Below, piece after piece: positions 7,628 to 17,679 of a stretch of 64,000 nt of DNA. Source of the DNA: Nitrosomonas sp. (lineage in GTDB: Bacteria > Pseudomonadota > Gammaproteobacteria > Burkholderiales > Nitrosomonadaceae); assembly GCA_024281995.1 (NCBI GenBank), contig JAMWZW010000010.1, positions 40,293 to 104,292 on the forward strand. Direction: 5' to 3'. Positions within the stretch are counted from its first letter, which is position 1, and every line of letters starts with the position of its first letter. The notes below the pieces were generated by a model. It was not told the origin of the DNA. It made no database searches and saw nothing but the letters and a program-made list of their open reading frames with translations. A program made the translations under genes and the position numbers.

Positions 7628-7944
7628 AGCAATCTCCTCCATAATTACATTTCATTTTTACATCAAAATTACTGCAATCTGCAGTAGACGTCAATAATGG
7701 CAAGCAGTTCAATTCACCAAAGAAAAAAAGAATCTTTTCGGCTTAGCAGGATACTGTATAGATAGAATCAAGATATTCCGTGCCAGGAGCCGGTCATATG
7801 CCCCTGCGCAATCATATCGTTCTTACCAGCCTTACGGCACAATTCTTTGAAGTAAAATCTAAGAATTACTTGAAAATCTTAAAAAACTCGCAACTAGTGG
7901 GTAAGATTACAGCTCAGCCTTATGCTTGCGCTATAGTTAAGAGA

Positions 7945-8033
7945 ACCAAGCCCACTGGAGGGGTGGAGGGATGATAGTATGTCTGTTTCCATATCTATCG
8001 CTTAGATCAGTAGGACTGACCCGTGGGCTTGGT
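7945..8033. repeat. 11-bp inverted repeat with 67-base spacer
   Basis: ACCAAGCCCAC (7945-7955) is the exact complement of GTGGGCTTGGT (8023-8033). It may be the ends of a small non-coding element or a structured RNA. No transposase is associated. Confidence 0.4.
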
Positions 8034-8105
8034 GGGCAAAACTGATAATAATTGAAGATAATTTTTGTTTAAGGTCAGATTATAGGTGTTAGATCATTAG
8101 CCGAT

Positions 8106-8127
8106 CAATATGGCAAAATGTCGCACC
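8106..8127 (-). repeat. 22-bp palindromic motif, copy 3
   Basis: The minus strand reads GGTGCGACATTTTGCC followed by ATATTG, matching the copies at 3538-3559 and 3689-3710. It lies in the gene-poor stretch, about 900 bases before the glucan synthase. Confidence 0.55.
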
Positions 8128-9033
8128 TCATGTAAAAGTGGTCTGTTTCAAGTTTTCTTCCTTATTTATACATATAATCACCGTTCTCATGAGCCTTTAG
8201 AAATCGCCTGGTGTCCCATTGATAGGCTATAGCAAATGCAGTTATTATTACCTGTACAAGACGAAACAGTTGCCAACCGGTAACAAATATAGATTGCATC
8301 TCTAAGAATGAAAAGTGTACGTAACTGGAGTGACATTTTTCGTTTACTAACTTTTCTTTACTTTGGCTGCTTTGTCTCCTTAATCAGAGAAATTTTCTAA
8401 TAAAAATTATCACAGCAAGTTTCTAGGAATAAGAATAATTTTTTGAATTACAGCGGATTGACCCGCACATATTTTTCTTCCGGGGATTTTGAACTTTGCT
8501 TTAGTAACAGAGCGATAACAACTTGAAGTAGTATGCGGTTGATAAAGCGGATATTGAATCCGATTGGATTCAATACGACTGGGAAAACTGTGCTATACCG
8601 CAACCTACAGTGAAGCAAGCAAAGTTTAATGGCATGCGGGTTAACTTTGAGCTACATTTACAAAATACCTAAATAACGCGTTGCAAAAACAACTTGCGAT
8701 GAACTTGCTCATGAACTAGGACTGCTCATAACACCTTATAAAGTCACGACAAAACAAAATTTGCCACCACTGAAAACTACAAAAGAAAAAATTACATATT
8801 ACTTAGTTAATATTAATGGAGACAAAATATAACCTATAGTTAAGAAAACAAGATTTCCTTAATTAATAAGTAGTACCTCAATTTTAAATTTACTTTAATA
8901 TAAAACTTAACTTACGCGTTAAGTGTGAAATAACACGGCTGATTTATTGTTAAATTCCTAATGGGAGAATATTATCAATAAAAGATTCAGATCCCTCACA
9001 TCGGCGCAGATCATACTTCGTAACGCACACGAT

Positions 9034-12000
9034 TTGGATCCACTGTCTTCTGAACTGTTTAATATTGAACAGTTAAAACGCCATGCCACCACACTGGCAA
9101 CTCACCATAAAATCGACTCGCGCCCCAAATCGGACAAATTGTTATCACGGCTGTTAGATAACGAAATTATCTTATTGGCTGCTTATGATCTCATTACTGA
9201 GGCTGCCATAAAAGGTAATAAAATTATACTAGCAGAAGCATGGTTACTGGACAATTTCTATCTTATAGAACAACAAGTTGAACAAATTAGACGTTATCTG
9301 CCGCGTGAATATAGTTACCAATTGCCGCGCTTATTGGAAGGAGTGTCAGCCGGCTTTCCTCGCGTCTATGATTTGGCATTACAATTGATTTCACATATGG
9401 ATGGACGAGTTGATAAAGACAACGTCATCCACTTTATTGCAGCTTACCAAACTGTTATTCCCCTAAAGTTAGGCGAGTTATGGGCATTCCCCATTATGCT
9501 GCAACTGGCGTTGTTGGAAAATGTCCGCCGCGTAGCATTACGCATAGCACGGCGGCGTGAAGAATCGGATTTGGCGGTTATTTGGAGAGATCGCATTGCT
9601 ACGACCATCGAAAACGAACCCAAGAAACTGATTCAGTTATTAGCAGAATTTACTGAAATGGATCTACCTTTAAGTGCATCCATGGTCGAAGAATTTAGTA
9701 TCCACTTCCAATCTCAGGGTCCAACCATGATGCTTTTACAAAGCTGGGTTGAGCAAAAATTATTGGATCAGGAAGTTACCGCCGCACAACTATTGGAAAG
9801 ATCAACTCGAGCAGTTGCTGCCAATCAGATTTCCATTACCAATTGCATTAATAGTTTTCGCTTTATTAATGCCATGGATTGGCGGGAATACGTGGAATTA
9901 CTGAGTGTTGTCGAAGAAACCCTGCGTAAAGATCCTGCTCATACTCATGAAACTCAAGATTTTGCCACTCGTGATAATTATCGCCATGCGGTCGAAGAAA
10001 TAGCAAGACGTTCCTCCCAAAGTGAGTTACAAGTAGCCCAAACAGCCATTGACCTGGCACAGTCCGCTGCAGAGCAACTTGGCATACACCACCGCAGTGC
10101 TCACGTAGGATATTATTTGATTGATCAGGGGCGACCCGCCTTGGAGCATACGGTAAATTCTCCGCCTTCATGGAAGTCGCAGCTAAACCGCATAGGGCAA
10201 TCTTTCAATCTATTCTTATATCTTGTACCCATTTTGTTAATAACGATAGGAGCTACCTACACGTTACTTGACTTATTGAATATCAATTGGAATGAAGGTT
10301 GGCATTACTGGTTTTTTGCTCTAACAGGATTCATTGCTACATCTGCACTTGCTATTTCGTTAGTTAATTTTTTCGTTACACTATTTCATCCGCCACGAAT
10401 ATTGCCACGCATGGATTTTTCCCGTGGTATTCCGGCTTATCATCGCACAATGGTCGTAGTACCGACTTTGCTAATCGATTCGCAACAATTTGATAACCTT
10501 TTAGCAGATCTAGAGATACGCTATCTGGGTAACAAAGATCCAAATCTTTTCTTTGCATTGCTAACAGACTTTCAGGATGCGCAAGAACCTTTATTACCCG
10601 ATGAAAGCGCTCTGCTCGTCTATGCAAATGAAGCAATTACCAAACTAAATGCCACTTATAGTGATGATCGTCCCTGCATATTTTATTTATTTCACCGCCC
10701 ACGCAAATGGAATCCCCATGAACAAATATGGATGGGGTATGAGCGCAAACGTGGAAAATTAGAGCAATTTAATGCACTGTTACGCGGGATCGGAAAGGAC
10801 GCATTTTCAGAAATTGTTGGAAACATCGATTTTCTTGAAACCATTCGCTATGTAATTACTTTAGATACAGACACACAGCTTCCGCACGATACTGCTCAAG
10901 CACTTGTAGGTAATATGGCGCACCCGCTTAATCGGCCCGTTTATGACAGTAATCGGAAACGGGTCGTCGCAGGCTATGCAATCCTACAACCACGAGTTTC
11001 AATCAGTATGAGCAGTGCAAATCAATCACGATTTACACAGTTATTTGCTGGAGAAACCGGTATAGATCCGTATTCACGAGAAGTATCGGACGTCTATCAG
11101 GACATTTTTGCGGAAGGTTCATTTGTTGGTAAAGGAATTTATGATGTAGATGCTTTTCGCCAAACTATAGACGGTAGATTTCCTGAAAATTTGATTTTAA
11201 GCCATGATTTGCTTGAGGGAGGATACGCGCGCTCGGCTTTAGTCACTGATGTTAACCTTATTGAAGAACATCCGGCTAGTTACACCCAAGAAAGTAGCAG
11301 GCGCCATCGCTGGATACGCGGCGATTGGCAGCTTGTGAATTGGTTATTACCTTCTGTACCCCTTCCCGTTGATATTAATGTTGATGTTGACGTTGAAAAA
11401 ATAAGTCCGAAGCGACAACGTAATCCGCTCAGTGCTTTATCGATTTGGAAAATTTTCGATAATTTAAGGCGTAGCCTTGTTCCTCCTTCACTGTTAGCGT
11501 TGCTGATTGGAAGTTTGCTGTTCAGTTCATCTGCACCATGGTTTTGGATTGTTTTAATTGCTAGCATATGGTTGCTGCCTATACTCGCTCAAAGCTTGGC
11601 TGCATTTCTTCGTAAACCGCCCGGGTGTGACTGGTGGATACATACCAATCTATCCATTCAACAAGCTGCTCGTCCAATAGCGCTGGCTTTATTAACGGTG
11701 ATCATGCTGCCTTACGATGCAATGATCAACTTGAATGCAATCCTGCATTCAGGAATCCGTATGCTTTATACCAAGCGAAAACTATTATTGTGGTATTTAC
11801 CCTCTTACAATTCTCGTAATGCATGCTACACCTTATCCGACTTTTTAAAGGAAATGTGGATTGGCCCTGTATTAGCAAGCACTCTCAGCGTGTTGTTATG
11901 GGATCAATCACTCGATTTTCTTTTTTATTCACCCGTGTTGTTAGCTTGGTTCTTATCACCCTTTATTGCTTGGTGGATAAGTCAGCCACTATCCACCCAA

Positions 12001-15000
12001 GTTCCTCATTTAAACGATGAACAACGCATGTTTTTACGAATGGCCGCACGACGTACGTGGCGCTACTTTGCGCAATTTGTTAGTGCCGAAGACAATTGGT
12101 TACCACCGGACAATTTCCAAGAGTACCCAGCAAAAGAAATTGCTTCACGCACCTCGCCGACAAATATGGGAATGTCATTGCTGGCGCATTTAAGCGCACA
12201 TGATTTTGGTTACCTTTCTACCGGACAACTGCTACAGCGCATCGAAGATACCCTGACAACGATGGAAAAACTGGAGTGTTATTTAGGTCACTTTTATAAT
12301 TGGTACGACACCCGCACACTAACCCCTTTACCTCCCAAATATATTTCCTCAGTAGACAGCGGCAACCTGGTCGGCAGTCTGTTGACGTTACAAGCGGGAT
12401 TGATGGAATTAAAAGATCAACCTATCTTAGGTGTCCCGGCATTGCGGGGATTACAAGACACATTAAACGTTCTCGCAGAAATTGTTACAACCTCTTTTCC
12501 GGCTTCTGAGATTGCTAAAAAAATCAATAAGATTGCAAACGAACTTACTGAATGGCAAGAAGGTGAGGTGCAATACTCAACAGCAGAAATAGCTCGTTTT
12601 TTGAACAAACTCCATTACGAAAGTAACGAACTAATCGCTTTATTACCAAAAGATATTGCTAGGGATCACGACTTATACAACTGGATACAAATGCTTGAGG
12701 ATCAAACCAACGCGTTTCGTCATGACTTAAACGAATTGCTATTTGCTCCCAAGGCTGTTAATAAACTTTTAACCCTCGAACAATTAGCAAATGACAATCC
12801 ATCTGATATGGATCCTGCATTGTTAGCAAAAATCCACAAAAAAGCGGAAGAAAGAATAAACCGTATTGATGGTCTGATTGAGCGTTGTCGTAAGCTAGCC
12901 ATTATGGATTTTGATTTTCTCTATGATACATCGCGTGATTTATTAGCTATTGGATATGACGTTGGCGAAAGGAGGCATGACCAATCCTATTATGACTTAC
13001 TGGCATCAGAAGCGCGTTTGGCAAGCTTTTTATTGATTGCACAAAGAAAAATACCACAAAAACACTGGTTTACATTAGGACGCTTACTGACAAGCCATGG
13101 CAGCGGAATTAGTCTGATTTCATGGAGTGGCTCGATGTTTGAGTACCTTATGCCTTGCCTAATTATGCCCAATTATCCCGACACTTTATTGGGACAAACA
13201 TGCAAAGCTGCAGTATCACGTCAAATTGAATACGGTCGCCAACGCGCCGTGCCTTGGGGAATTTCCGAATCTTGTTATAACCTCACCGATAAACACCATA
13301 TTTATCAATATAGAGCGTTTGGTGTACCCGGCTTAGGGTTCAAGCGCGGGTTAAGTGATGATTTAGTTATCGCACCCTACGCCAGTGCACTTGCACTGAT
13401 GATCATGCCACAAGAAGCTTGTCATAACTTACAGAAAATGGCTGCCAGTGGTTTCCTAGGTGCGTATGGTTTTTATGAAGCGATTGACTATACGCGAACA
13501 CGGGTACCTCGTGGCAAGACACATGCTGTTGTACGCAATTTTATGGCCCACCATCAAGGCATGAGTTTACTGGCATTTGAATATGTTTTACTGGACCAGC
13601 CAATGCAACGTCGCTTTATGTCAGATCCGCAAATTCAAGCAGCAGAATTATTTTTGCACGAGCGTATTCCGCGCCAAAGCATTACATTGCATCCTCACGC
13701 AGCCGAGGTCAGTGCCGCAGCGCGTTCTACCATGCCTGATACAAGTTCGCTGCTGCGTATATTTACTGATCCCAATACGCCAATCCCAGAAGTACACCTG
13801 CTTTCCAATGGTCAGTATCATGTCATGGCTACTCATGCAGGTGGTGGTTATAGTCGTTGGCAAAACATTGCGATTACTCGCTGGCGTGAAGATGTAACCG
13901 CGGACAACTGGGGCACCTTTATTTATCTGCGGGATAGTGATTCAGGTGAATATTGGTCTTCTGCTTATCAGCCGACGCTTCGCGAGGCCGATTATTACGA
14001 GGCGATTTTCGTACAAGCACGTGCTGAATACCGTCGACGAGATCACTCCATTGAGACGCATACTGAAATTACCGTCTCCCCTGAACATAACGTAGAAATT
14101 CGTCGAATAACCATCACCAACCAATCTTCCTATACGCGATATATCGAGGTAACAAGCTATGCGGAAGTAGTGCTGACACCATTAAACTCTGATTTGGCAC
14201 ATCGCGCTTTTAGCAATTTATTCGTACAAACTGAAATCATTTCAGAAAAACAAGCCATCCTCTGTACTCGCCGGCCGCGCATGCCAGGGGAACAAGTTCC
14301 GTGGATGTTCCACCTATTAACTGCCCCCAGTGAATCAGCCGATGAACCCACTTATGAAACTGATCGCGCTCAATTCATTGGGCGAGGAAGAACCCCTGCT
14401 AACCCCATTGTGCTGGAGAAAAATCTTGGCAATTCGGTATTATCAAACTCCGCTGGCTCAATACTTGATCCAATCATGGCCATTCGCCGCATGGTTACTT
14501 TATTACCTAATCAATCTACAGTCATCCAGGTAATATCCGGTGTTGGAGGTACGCGTGAAGAAGCATTGATGTTGGTGGATAACTATAGTGAGCGGCACTT
14601 TATCGAGCGCGCATTTGAGATGGCATGGTTTCAGAACCAAGAAGTATTACGTCATCTCAGTGCTTCTGAAGCGGATGCACAAATTTTTGCAAGCTTTGCA
14701 AGCTCCATTATTTATAATAGCGCCTTCCGTCGTACCTCATCCGACATTATCGCGCGTAACCAATTAGGCCAATCGGGGCTATGGCGTTTCTCGATTTCAG
14801 GCGATTTACCGATTATCCTGGTGCGAATTGCCAATTTAAATCGCATTGATCTGGTTAAATTAGCACTGCAAGCCCATGCATATTGGCGCATAAAGGGTTT
14901 GATCGCAGATTTAGTAATCATGAACGAGGATTTTTCAGGATACCGTGCCGTACTTCATGATTATATTGTCGGTTTAATCAATGCTAGTTCTAACGTATCA

Positions 15001-17652
15001 ATTATCGACAAACCGGGCGGCATCTTTTTTTGCCGCACGGAAGAGCTCAGTGAAGACGAGCGCATTCTGTTACAGACGGTCGCACGTGTGATACTCAGCG
15101 ATACCACAGAAACTTTGATACAGCTAGCAGAACGTCGCATATCAAATAAGCGTGTGTCGGACCTCTTAAACCCCCAGTTATTACCAGTACATGAATCACA
15201 AAATCTTTCTTTCATGACCCGTGAACGAATTTTTTACAATGGTGTGGGTGGCTTTACTCCTGATGGACGGGAATATATTATCACTCTGGAACCCGGACAG
15301 AATACACCCATGCCGTGGGTCAATGTTATTGCCAGTCCTCATATAGGCACAGTAATCAGTGAATGCGGCGGCGCTTATACCTGGGTAGAAAATGCTCATG
15401 AATTTCGCTTAACAACTTGGCATAACGATCCTATTAGTGATAGTAGCGGTGAAGCACTATATATCCGAGACGAAGAAACAGGAGAATTCTGGTCACCCGC
15501 ACCTCTTCCAGCGAGAGGTCAATTCGGTTACGTGTGCCGGCATGGCTTTGGCTATAGTGTGTTTGAATACGCCCAATCGAATATCTTTTCTGAAGCATAT
15601 ATCTATGTAGCAATGGATGCACCTGCTAAGTTTATCGTGATTAAGCTACGCAACCATTCCTCCCGCAAGCGGAAATTGTCGTTAACCAGTTTTTGGGAGC
15701 TGGTACTCGGCGAATGGCGACATAGCAATTTAATGCATATCGTTACCGAAACAGACCTTCAGAGTGGAGCGTTGTTTGCGCGTAATACCTACAGCCGTGA
15801 ATATGCCAAACGTATCGTCTTTGCATGCGTCAATAAACAAAATCGGTTTGTCACTGGAAACCGCACAGAATTTATCGGACGTAACGGATCATTGAACAAC
15901 CCAGCTGCAATGCGCCGTAAAACTTTATCAGGAAAAACCGGAGCGGGTTTTGATCCCTGTGCCGCCATTCAAACGATGGTCGAGTTGGAAAGTGGCGAGG
16001 AGCAAGAAATTGTTTTTCTATTGGGTGCTGCCCACAGCGCTGAAGAAGCACGACAATTGATCCAACAATATGGTCAACCGATAGGAGCACATCAAGCACT
16101 TGAAGCAGTTTGGGGGTACTGGAACCATACACTGGGTGCAGTTCATGTAGAAACACCCGATACTGGATTGAATGTTTTAGTGAATGGCTGGCTGATCTAT
16201 CAAACACTATCATGCCGATTCTGGGGACGGAGTGGTTATTATCAATCAGGGGGTGCCTATGGTTTCCGCGATCAGTTACAAGATTCCATGGCTTTGATTT
16301 ACGCAGCCCCATGGCTCGCACGTGAGCAACTGTTACGCTGTGCAGGGCGACAGTTTCTTCAAGGAGATGTCCAGCATTGGTGGCACCCTCCCAACGGTCA
16401 AGGCGTCAGAACACATTTTTCTGATGATTACTTATGGCTGCCTTACGCAACTTGCCATTATGTCTTGCGAACCGGAGATACCGGTGTACTCGACGAAGAA
16501 ATTCATTTTCTGGAAGGGCGTGAATTACATGATGAGGAAGAATCATATTACGACCATCCCCAATATTCTTCTGAGGTAGCGAGTTTATATGAGCATTGTG
16601 TACGCGCCATTCAACATGCTTTACGCTTTGGTGAACATAACTTGCCACTGATAGGGTGTGGAGACTGGAACGATGGCATGAATCTTATCGGACGTCATGG
16701 TAAAGGAGAAAGTGTATGGTTAGGATGGTTTTTATATCAAAATCTTGAGTTATTTTCTTCTTTGGCTCGGGATCGAGGCGATGTGGTATTTGCAGATCTC
16801 TGCATACAGCAAGCCGATAAATTGCGGGAAAACATTGAGACTTATGCGTGGGATGGCAATTGGTATCGTCGTGCTTTTTTCGATGATGGTACTCCATTAG
16901 GTTCTGCAGATAATGATGAATGCAAAATCGATTCAATCAGTCAAAGCTGGGCGGTTATATCGACAGGAGGTGAGCCAACCCGTGCACGTCAAGCAATGAT
17001 TGCTGTGGATTCACATTTAGTACATCGCGATTCAAAACTAATTCAACTCCTTACACCACCCTTTGACAAATCCTCACTTGAACCCGGGTATATTAAAGGT
17101 TATGTACCGGGAATTCGCGAAAATGGCGGGCAATATACTCATGCAGCGATATGGGCGACAATGGCTTTTGCATTGCTGGATGACAGAAATCGCGCGTGGG
17201 AATTGCTGGCGATGCTTAACCCCATCAATCACAGTCTCACGCCTGTGGAAAGTGAGCACTATAAAGTGGAACCTTATGTTATGTGTGCTGATATTTATGG
17301 TGCAACACCCCATACAGGGAGAGGCGGCTGGACTTGGTATACAGGTGCTGCAGGATGGATGTATCGATTAATTGTGGAAACCTTGCTTGGTCTACAATTA
17401 AATAAAGACTCTCTGTGTATCACAACGCGAGTTCCGCCATCCTGGGAAACCTATACTATTCATTATCGCTTTTTCGAAACTTTTTACCATATTACTATTA
17501 CGCAAAAAAATGAAGTACCCCATCAAATGAGCACTCTATTAGATGGAGTATTAATCGAAGAAATAGATACTTCTAAGTCAGAACAAACAAGTGCTACTGT
17601 TCCCTTAGTAAACGATAAACGTGATCACCTGGTTGAAATCAAATGGAACTAA
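9034..17652 (+). CDS. Cyclic beta-1,2-glucan synthase (NdvB/ChvB/Cgs family)
   Basis: At 2872 residues this matches the usual 2800-2900 of ChvB/NdvB/Cgs. Order: an N-terminal domain; two membrane helices (about 391-455); a GT84 domain with VITLDTDTQLP near 606-616 and an RRHRW motif near 756-760; further helices (about 814-860, 885, 944-983); a glycoamylase-like domain with GSMFEYLMPCLIMP near 1365; and two GH94-type phosphorylase regions ending with GCGDWNDGMN near 2543. The enzyme makes cyclic beta-1,2-glucan from UDP-glucose at the inner membrane. The first possible start, TTG at 9034, has no ribosome-binding site; the frame is open upstream to about 8959, where GGGAG precedes ATT/ATC codons but no ATG or GTG. 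A 10-bp hairpin ends the gene. Confidence 0.9.
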   Translation: MDPLSSELFNIEQLKRHATTLATHHKIDSRPKSDKLLSRLLDNEIILLAAYDLITEAAIKGNKIILAEAWLLDNFYLIEQQVEQIRRYLPREYSYQLPRLLEGVSAGFPRVYDLALQLISHMDGRVDKDNVIHFIAAYQTVIPLKLGELWAFPIMLQLALLENVRRVALRIARRREESDLAVIWRDRIATTIENEPKKLIQLLAEFTEMDLPLSASMVEEFSIHFQSQGPTMMLLQSWVEQKLLDQEVTAAQLLERSTRAVAANQISITNCINSFRFINAMDWREYVELLSVVEETLRKDPAHTHETQDFATRDNYRHAVEEIARRSSQSELQVAQTAIDLAQSAAEQLGIHHRSAHVGYYLIDQGRPALEHTVNSPPSWKSQLNRIGQSFNLFLYLVPILLITIGATYTLLDLLNINWNEGWHYWFFALTGFIATSALAISLVNFFVTLFHPPRILPRMDFSRGIPAYHRTMVVVPTLLIDSQQFDNLLADLEIRYLGNKDPNLFFALLTDFQDAQEPLLPDESALLVYANEAITKLNATYSDDRPCIFYLFHRPRKWNPHEQIWMGYERKRGKLEQFNALLRGIGKDAFSEIVGNIDFLETIRYVITLDTDTQLPHDTAQALVGNMAHPLNRPVYDSNRKRVVAGYAILQPRVSISMSSANQSRFTQLFAGETGIDPYSREVSDVYQDIFAEGSFVGKGIYDVDAFRQTIDGRFPENLILSHDLLEGGYARSALVTDVNLIEEHPASYTQESSRRHRWIRGDWQLVNWLLPSVPLPVDINVDVDVEKISPKRQRNPLSALSIWKIFDNLRRSLVPPSLLALLIGSLLFSSSAPWFWIVLIASIWLLPILAQSLAAFLRKPPGCDWWIHTNLSIQQAARPIALALLTVIMLPYDAMINLNAILHSGIRMLYTKRKLLLWYLPSYNSRNACYTLSDFLKEMWIGPVLASTLSVLLWDQSLDFLFYSPVLLAWFLSPFIAWWISQPLSTQVPHLNDEQRMFLRMAARRTWRYFAQFVSAEDNWLPPDNFQEYPAKEIASRTSPTNMGMSLLAHLSAHDFGYLSTGQLLQRIEDTLTTMEKLECYLGHFYNWYDTRTLTPLPPKYISSVDSGNLVGSLLTLQAGLMELKDQPILGVPALRGLQDTLNVLAEIVTTSFPASEIAKKINKIANELTEWQEGEVQYSTAEIARFLNKLHYESNELIALLPKDIARDHDLYNWIQMLEDQTNAFRHDLNELLFAPKAVNKLLTLEQLANDNPSDMDPALLAKIHKKAEERINRIDGLIERCRKLAIMDFDFLYDTSRDLLAIGYDVGERRHDQSYYDLLASEARLASFLLIAQRKIPQKHWFTLGRLLTSHGSGISLISWSGSMFEYLMPCLIMPNYPDTLLGQTCKAAVSRQIEYGRQRAVPWGISESCYNLTDKHHIYQYRAFGVPGLGFKRGLSDDLVIAPYASALALMIMPQEACHNLQKMAASGFLGAYGFYEAIDYTRTRVPRGKTHAVVRNFMAHHQGMSLLAFEYVLLDQPMQRRFMSDPQIQAAELFLHERIPRQSITLHPHAAEVSAAARSTMPDTSSLLRIFTDPNTPIPEVHLLSNGQYHVMATHAGGGYSRWQNIAITRWREDVTADNWGTFIYLRDSDSGEYWSSAYQPTLREADYYEAIFVQARAEYRRRDHSIETHTEITVSPEHNVEIRRITITNQSSYTRYIEVTSYAEVVLTPLNSDLAHRAFSNLFVQTEIISEKQAILCTRRPRMPGEQVPWMFHLLTAPSESADEPTYETDRAQFIGRGRTPANPIVLEKNLGNSVLSNSAGSILDPIMAIRRMVTLLPNQSTVIQVISGVGGTREEALMLVDNYSERHFIERAFEMAWFQNQEVLRHLSASEADAQIFASFASSIIYNSAFRRTSSDIIARNQLGQSGLWRFSISGDLPIILVRIANLNRIDLVKLALQAHAYWRIKGLIADLVIMNEDFSGYRAVLHDYIVGLINASSNVSIIDKPGGIFFCRTEELSEDERILLQTVARVILSDTTETLIQLAERRISNKRVSDLLNPQLLPVHESQNLSFMTRERIFYNGVGGFTPDGREYIITLEPGQNTPMPWVNVIASPHIGTVISECGGAYTWVENAHEFRLTTWHNDPISDSSGEALYIRDEETGEFWSPAPLPARGQFGYVCRHGFGYSVFEYAQSNIFSEAYIYVAMDAPAKFIVIKLRNHSSRKRKLSLTSFWELVLGEWRHSNLMHIVTETDLQSGALFARNTYSREYAKRIVFACVNKQNRFVTGNRTEFIGRNGSLNNPAAMRRKTLSGKTGAGFDPCAAIQTMVELESGEEQEIVFLLGAAHSAEEARQLIQQYGQPIGAHQALEAVWGYWNHTLGAVHVETPDTGLNVLVNGWLIYQTLSCRFWGRSGYYQSGGAYGFRDQLQDSMALIYAAPWLAREQLLRCAGRQFLQGDVQHWWHPPNGQGVRTHFSDDYLWLPYATCHYVLRTGDTGVLDEEIHFLEGRELHDEEESYYDHPQYSSEVASLYEHCVRAIQHALRFGEHNLPLIGCGDWNDGMNLIGRHGKGESVWLGWFLYQNLELFSSLARDRGDVVFADLCIQQADKLRENIETYAWDGNWYRRAFFDDGTPLGSADNDECKIDSISQSWAVISTGGEPTRARQAMIAVDSHLVHRDSKLIQLLTPPFDKSSLEPGYIKGYVPGIRENGGQYTHAAIWATMAFALLDDRNRAWELLAMLNPINHSLTPVESEHYKVEPYVMCADIYGATPHTGRGGWTWYTGAAGWMYRLIVETLLGLQLNKDSLCITTRVPPSWETYTIHYRFFETFYHITITQKNEVPHQMSTLLDGVLIEEIDTSKSEQTSATVPLVNDKRDHLVEIKWN

Positions 17653-17679
17653 AATTAGTTATCCACACGACTAATTTTA
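17650..17679. terminator. Bidirectional terminator between glucan synthase and dinB
   Basis: TAAAATTAGT (17650-17659) pairs with ACTAATTTTA (17670-17679). The hairpin overlaps the stop codons of both converging genes, with A/T tracts on both sides, so it can serve both strands. Confidence 0.65.

Larger units (their letters stand above)
7643..9033. other. Gene-poor, probably decayed region
   Basis: No intact gene is supported. The stretch holds an inverted repeat (7945-8033), one copy of the 22-bp motif (8106-8127) and two short open pieces on the plus strand near 8531-8671 (containing ESDWIQYDWENCAIPQP) and 8678-8832 (containing CDELAHELGLLITPY). They are in different frames, lack starts and look like remnants of a lost gene. 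A possible start region for the glucan synthase lies at 8961-9036. Confidence 0.45.

Noticed and set aside
7780-7974. 64-codon plus-strand frame
   Set aside because: No ribosome-binding site, no recognised motif and mixed composition; treated as non-coding.
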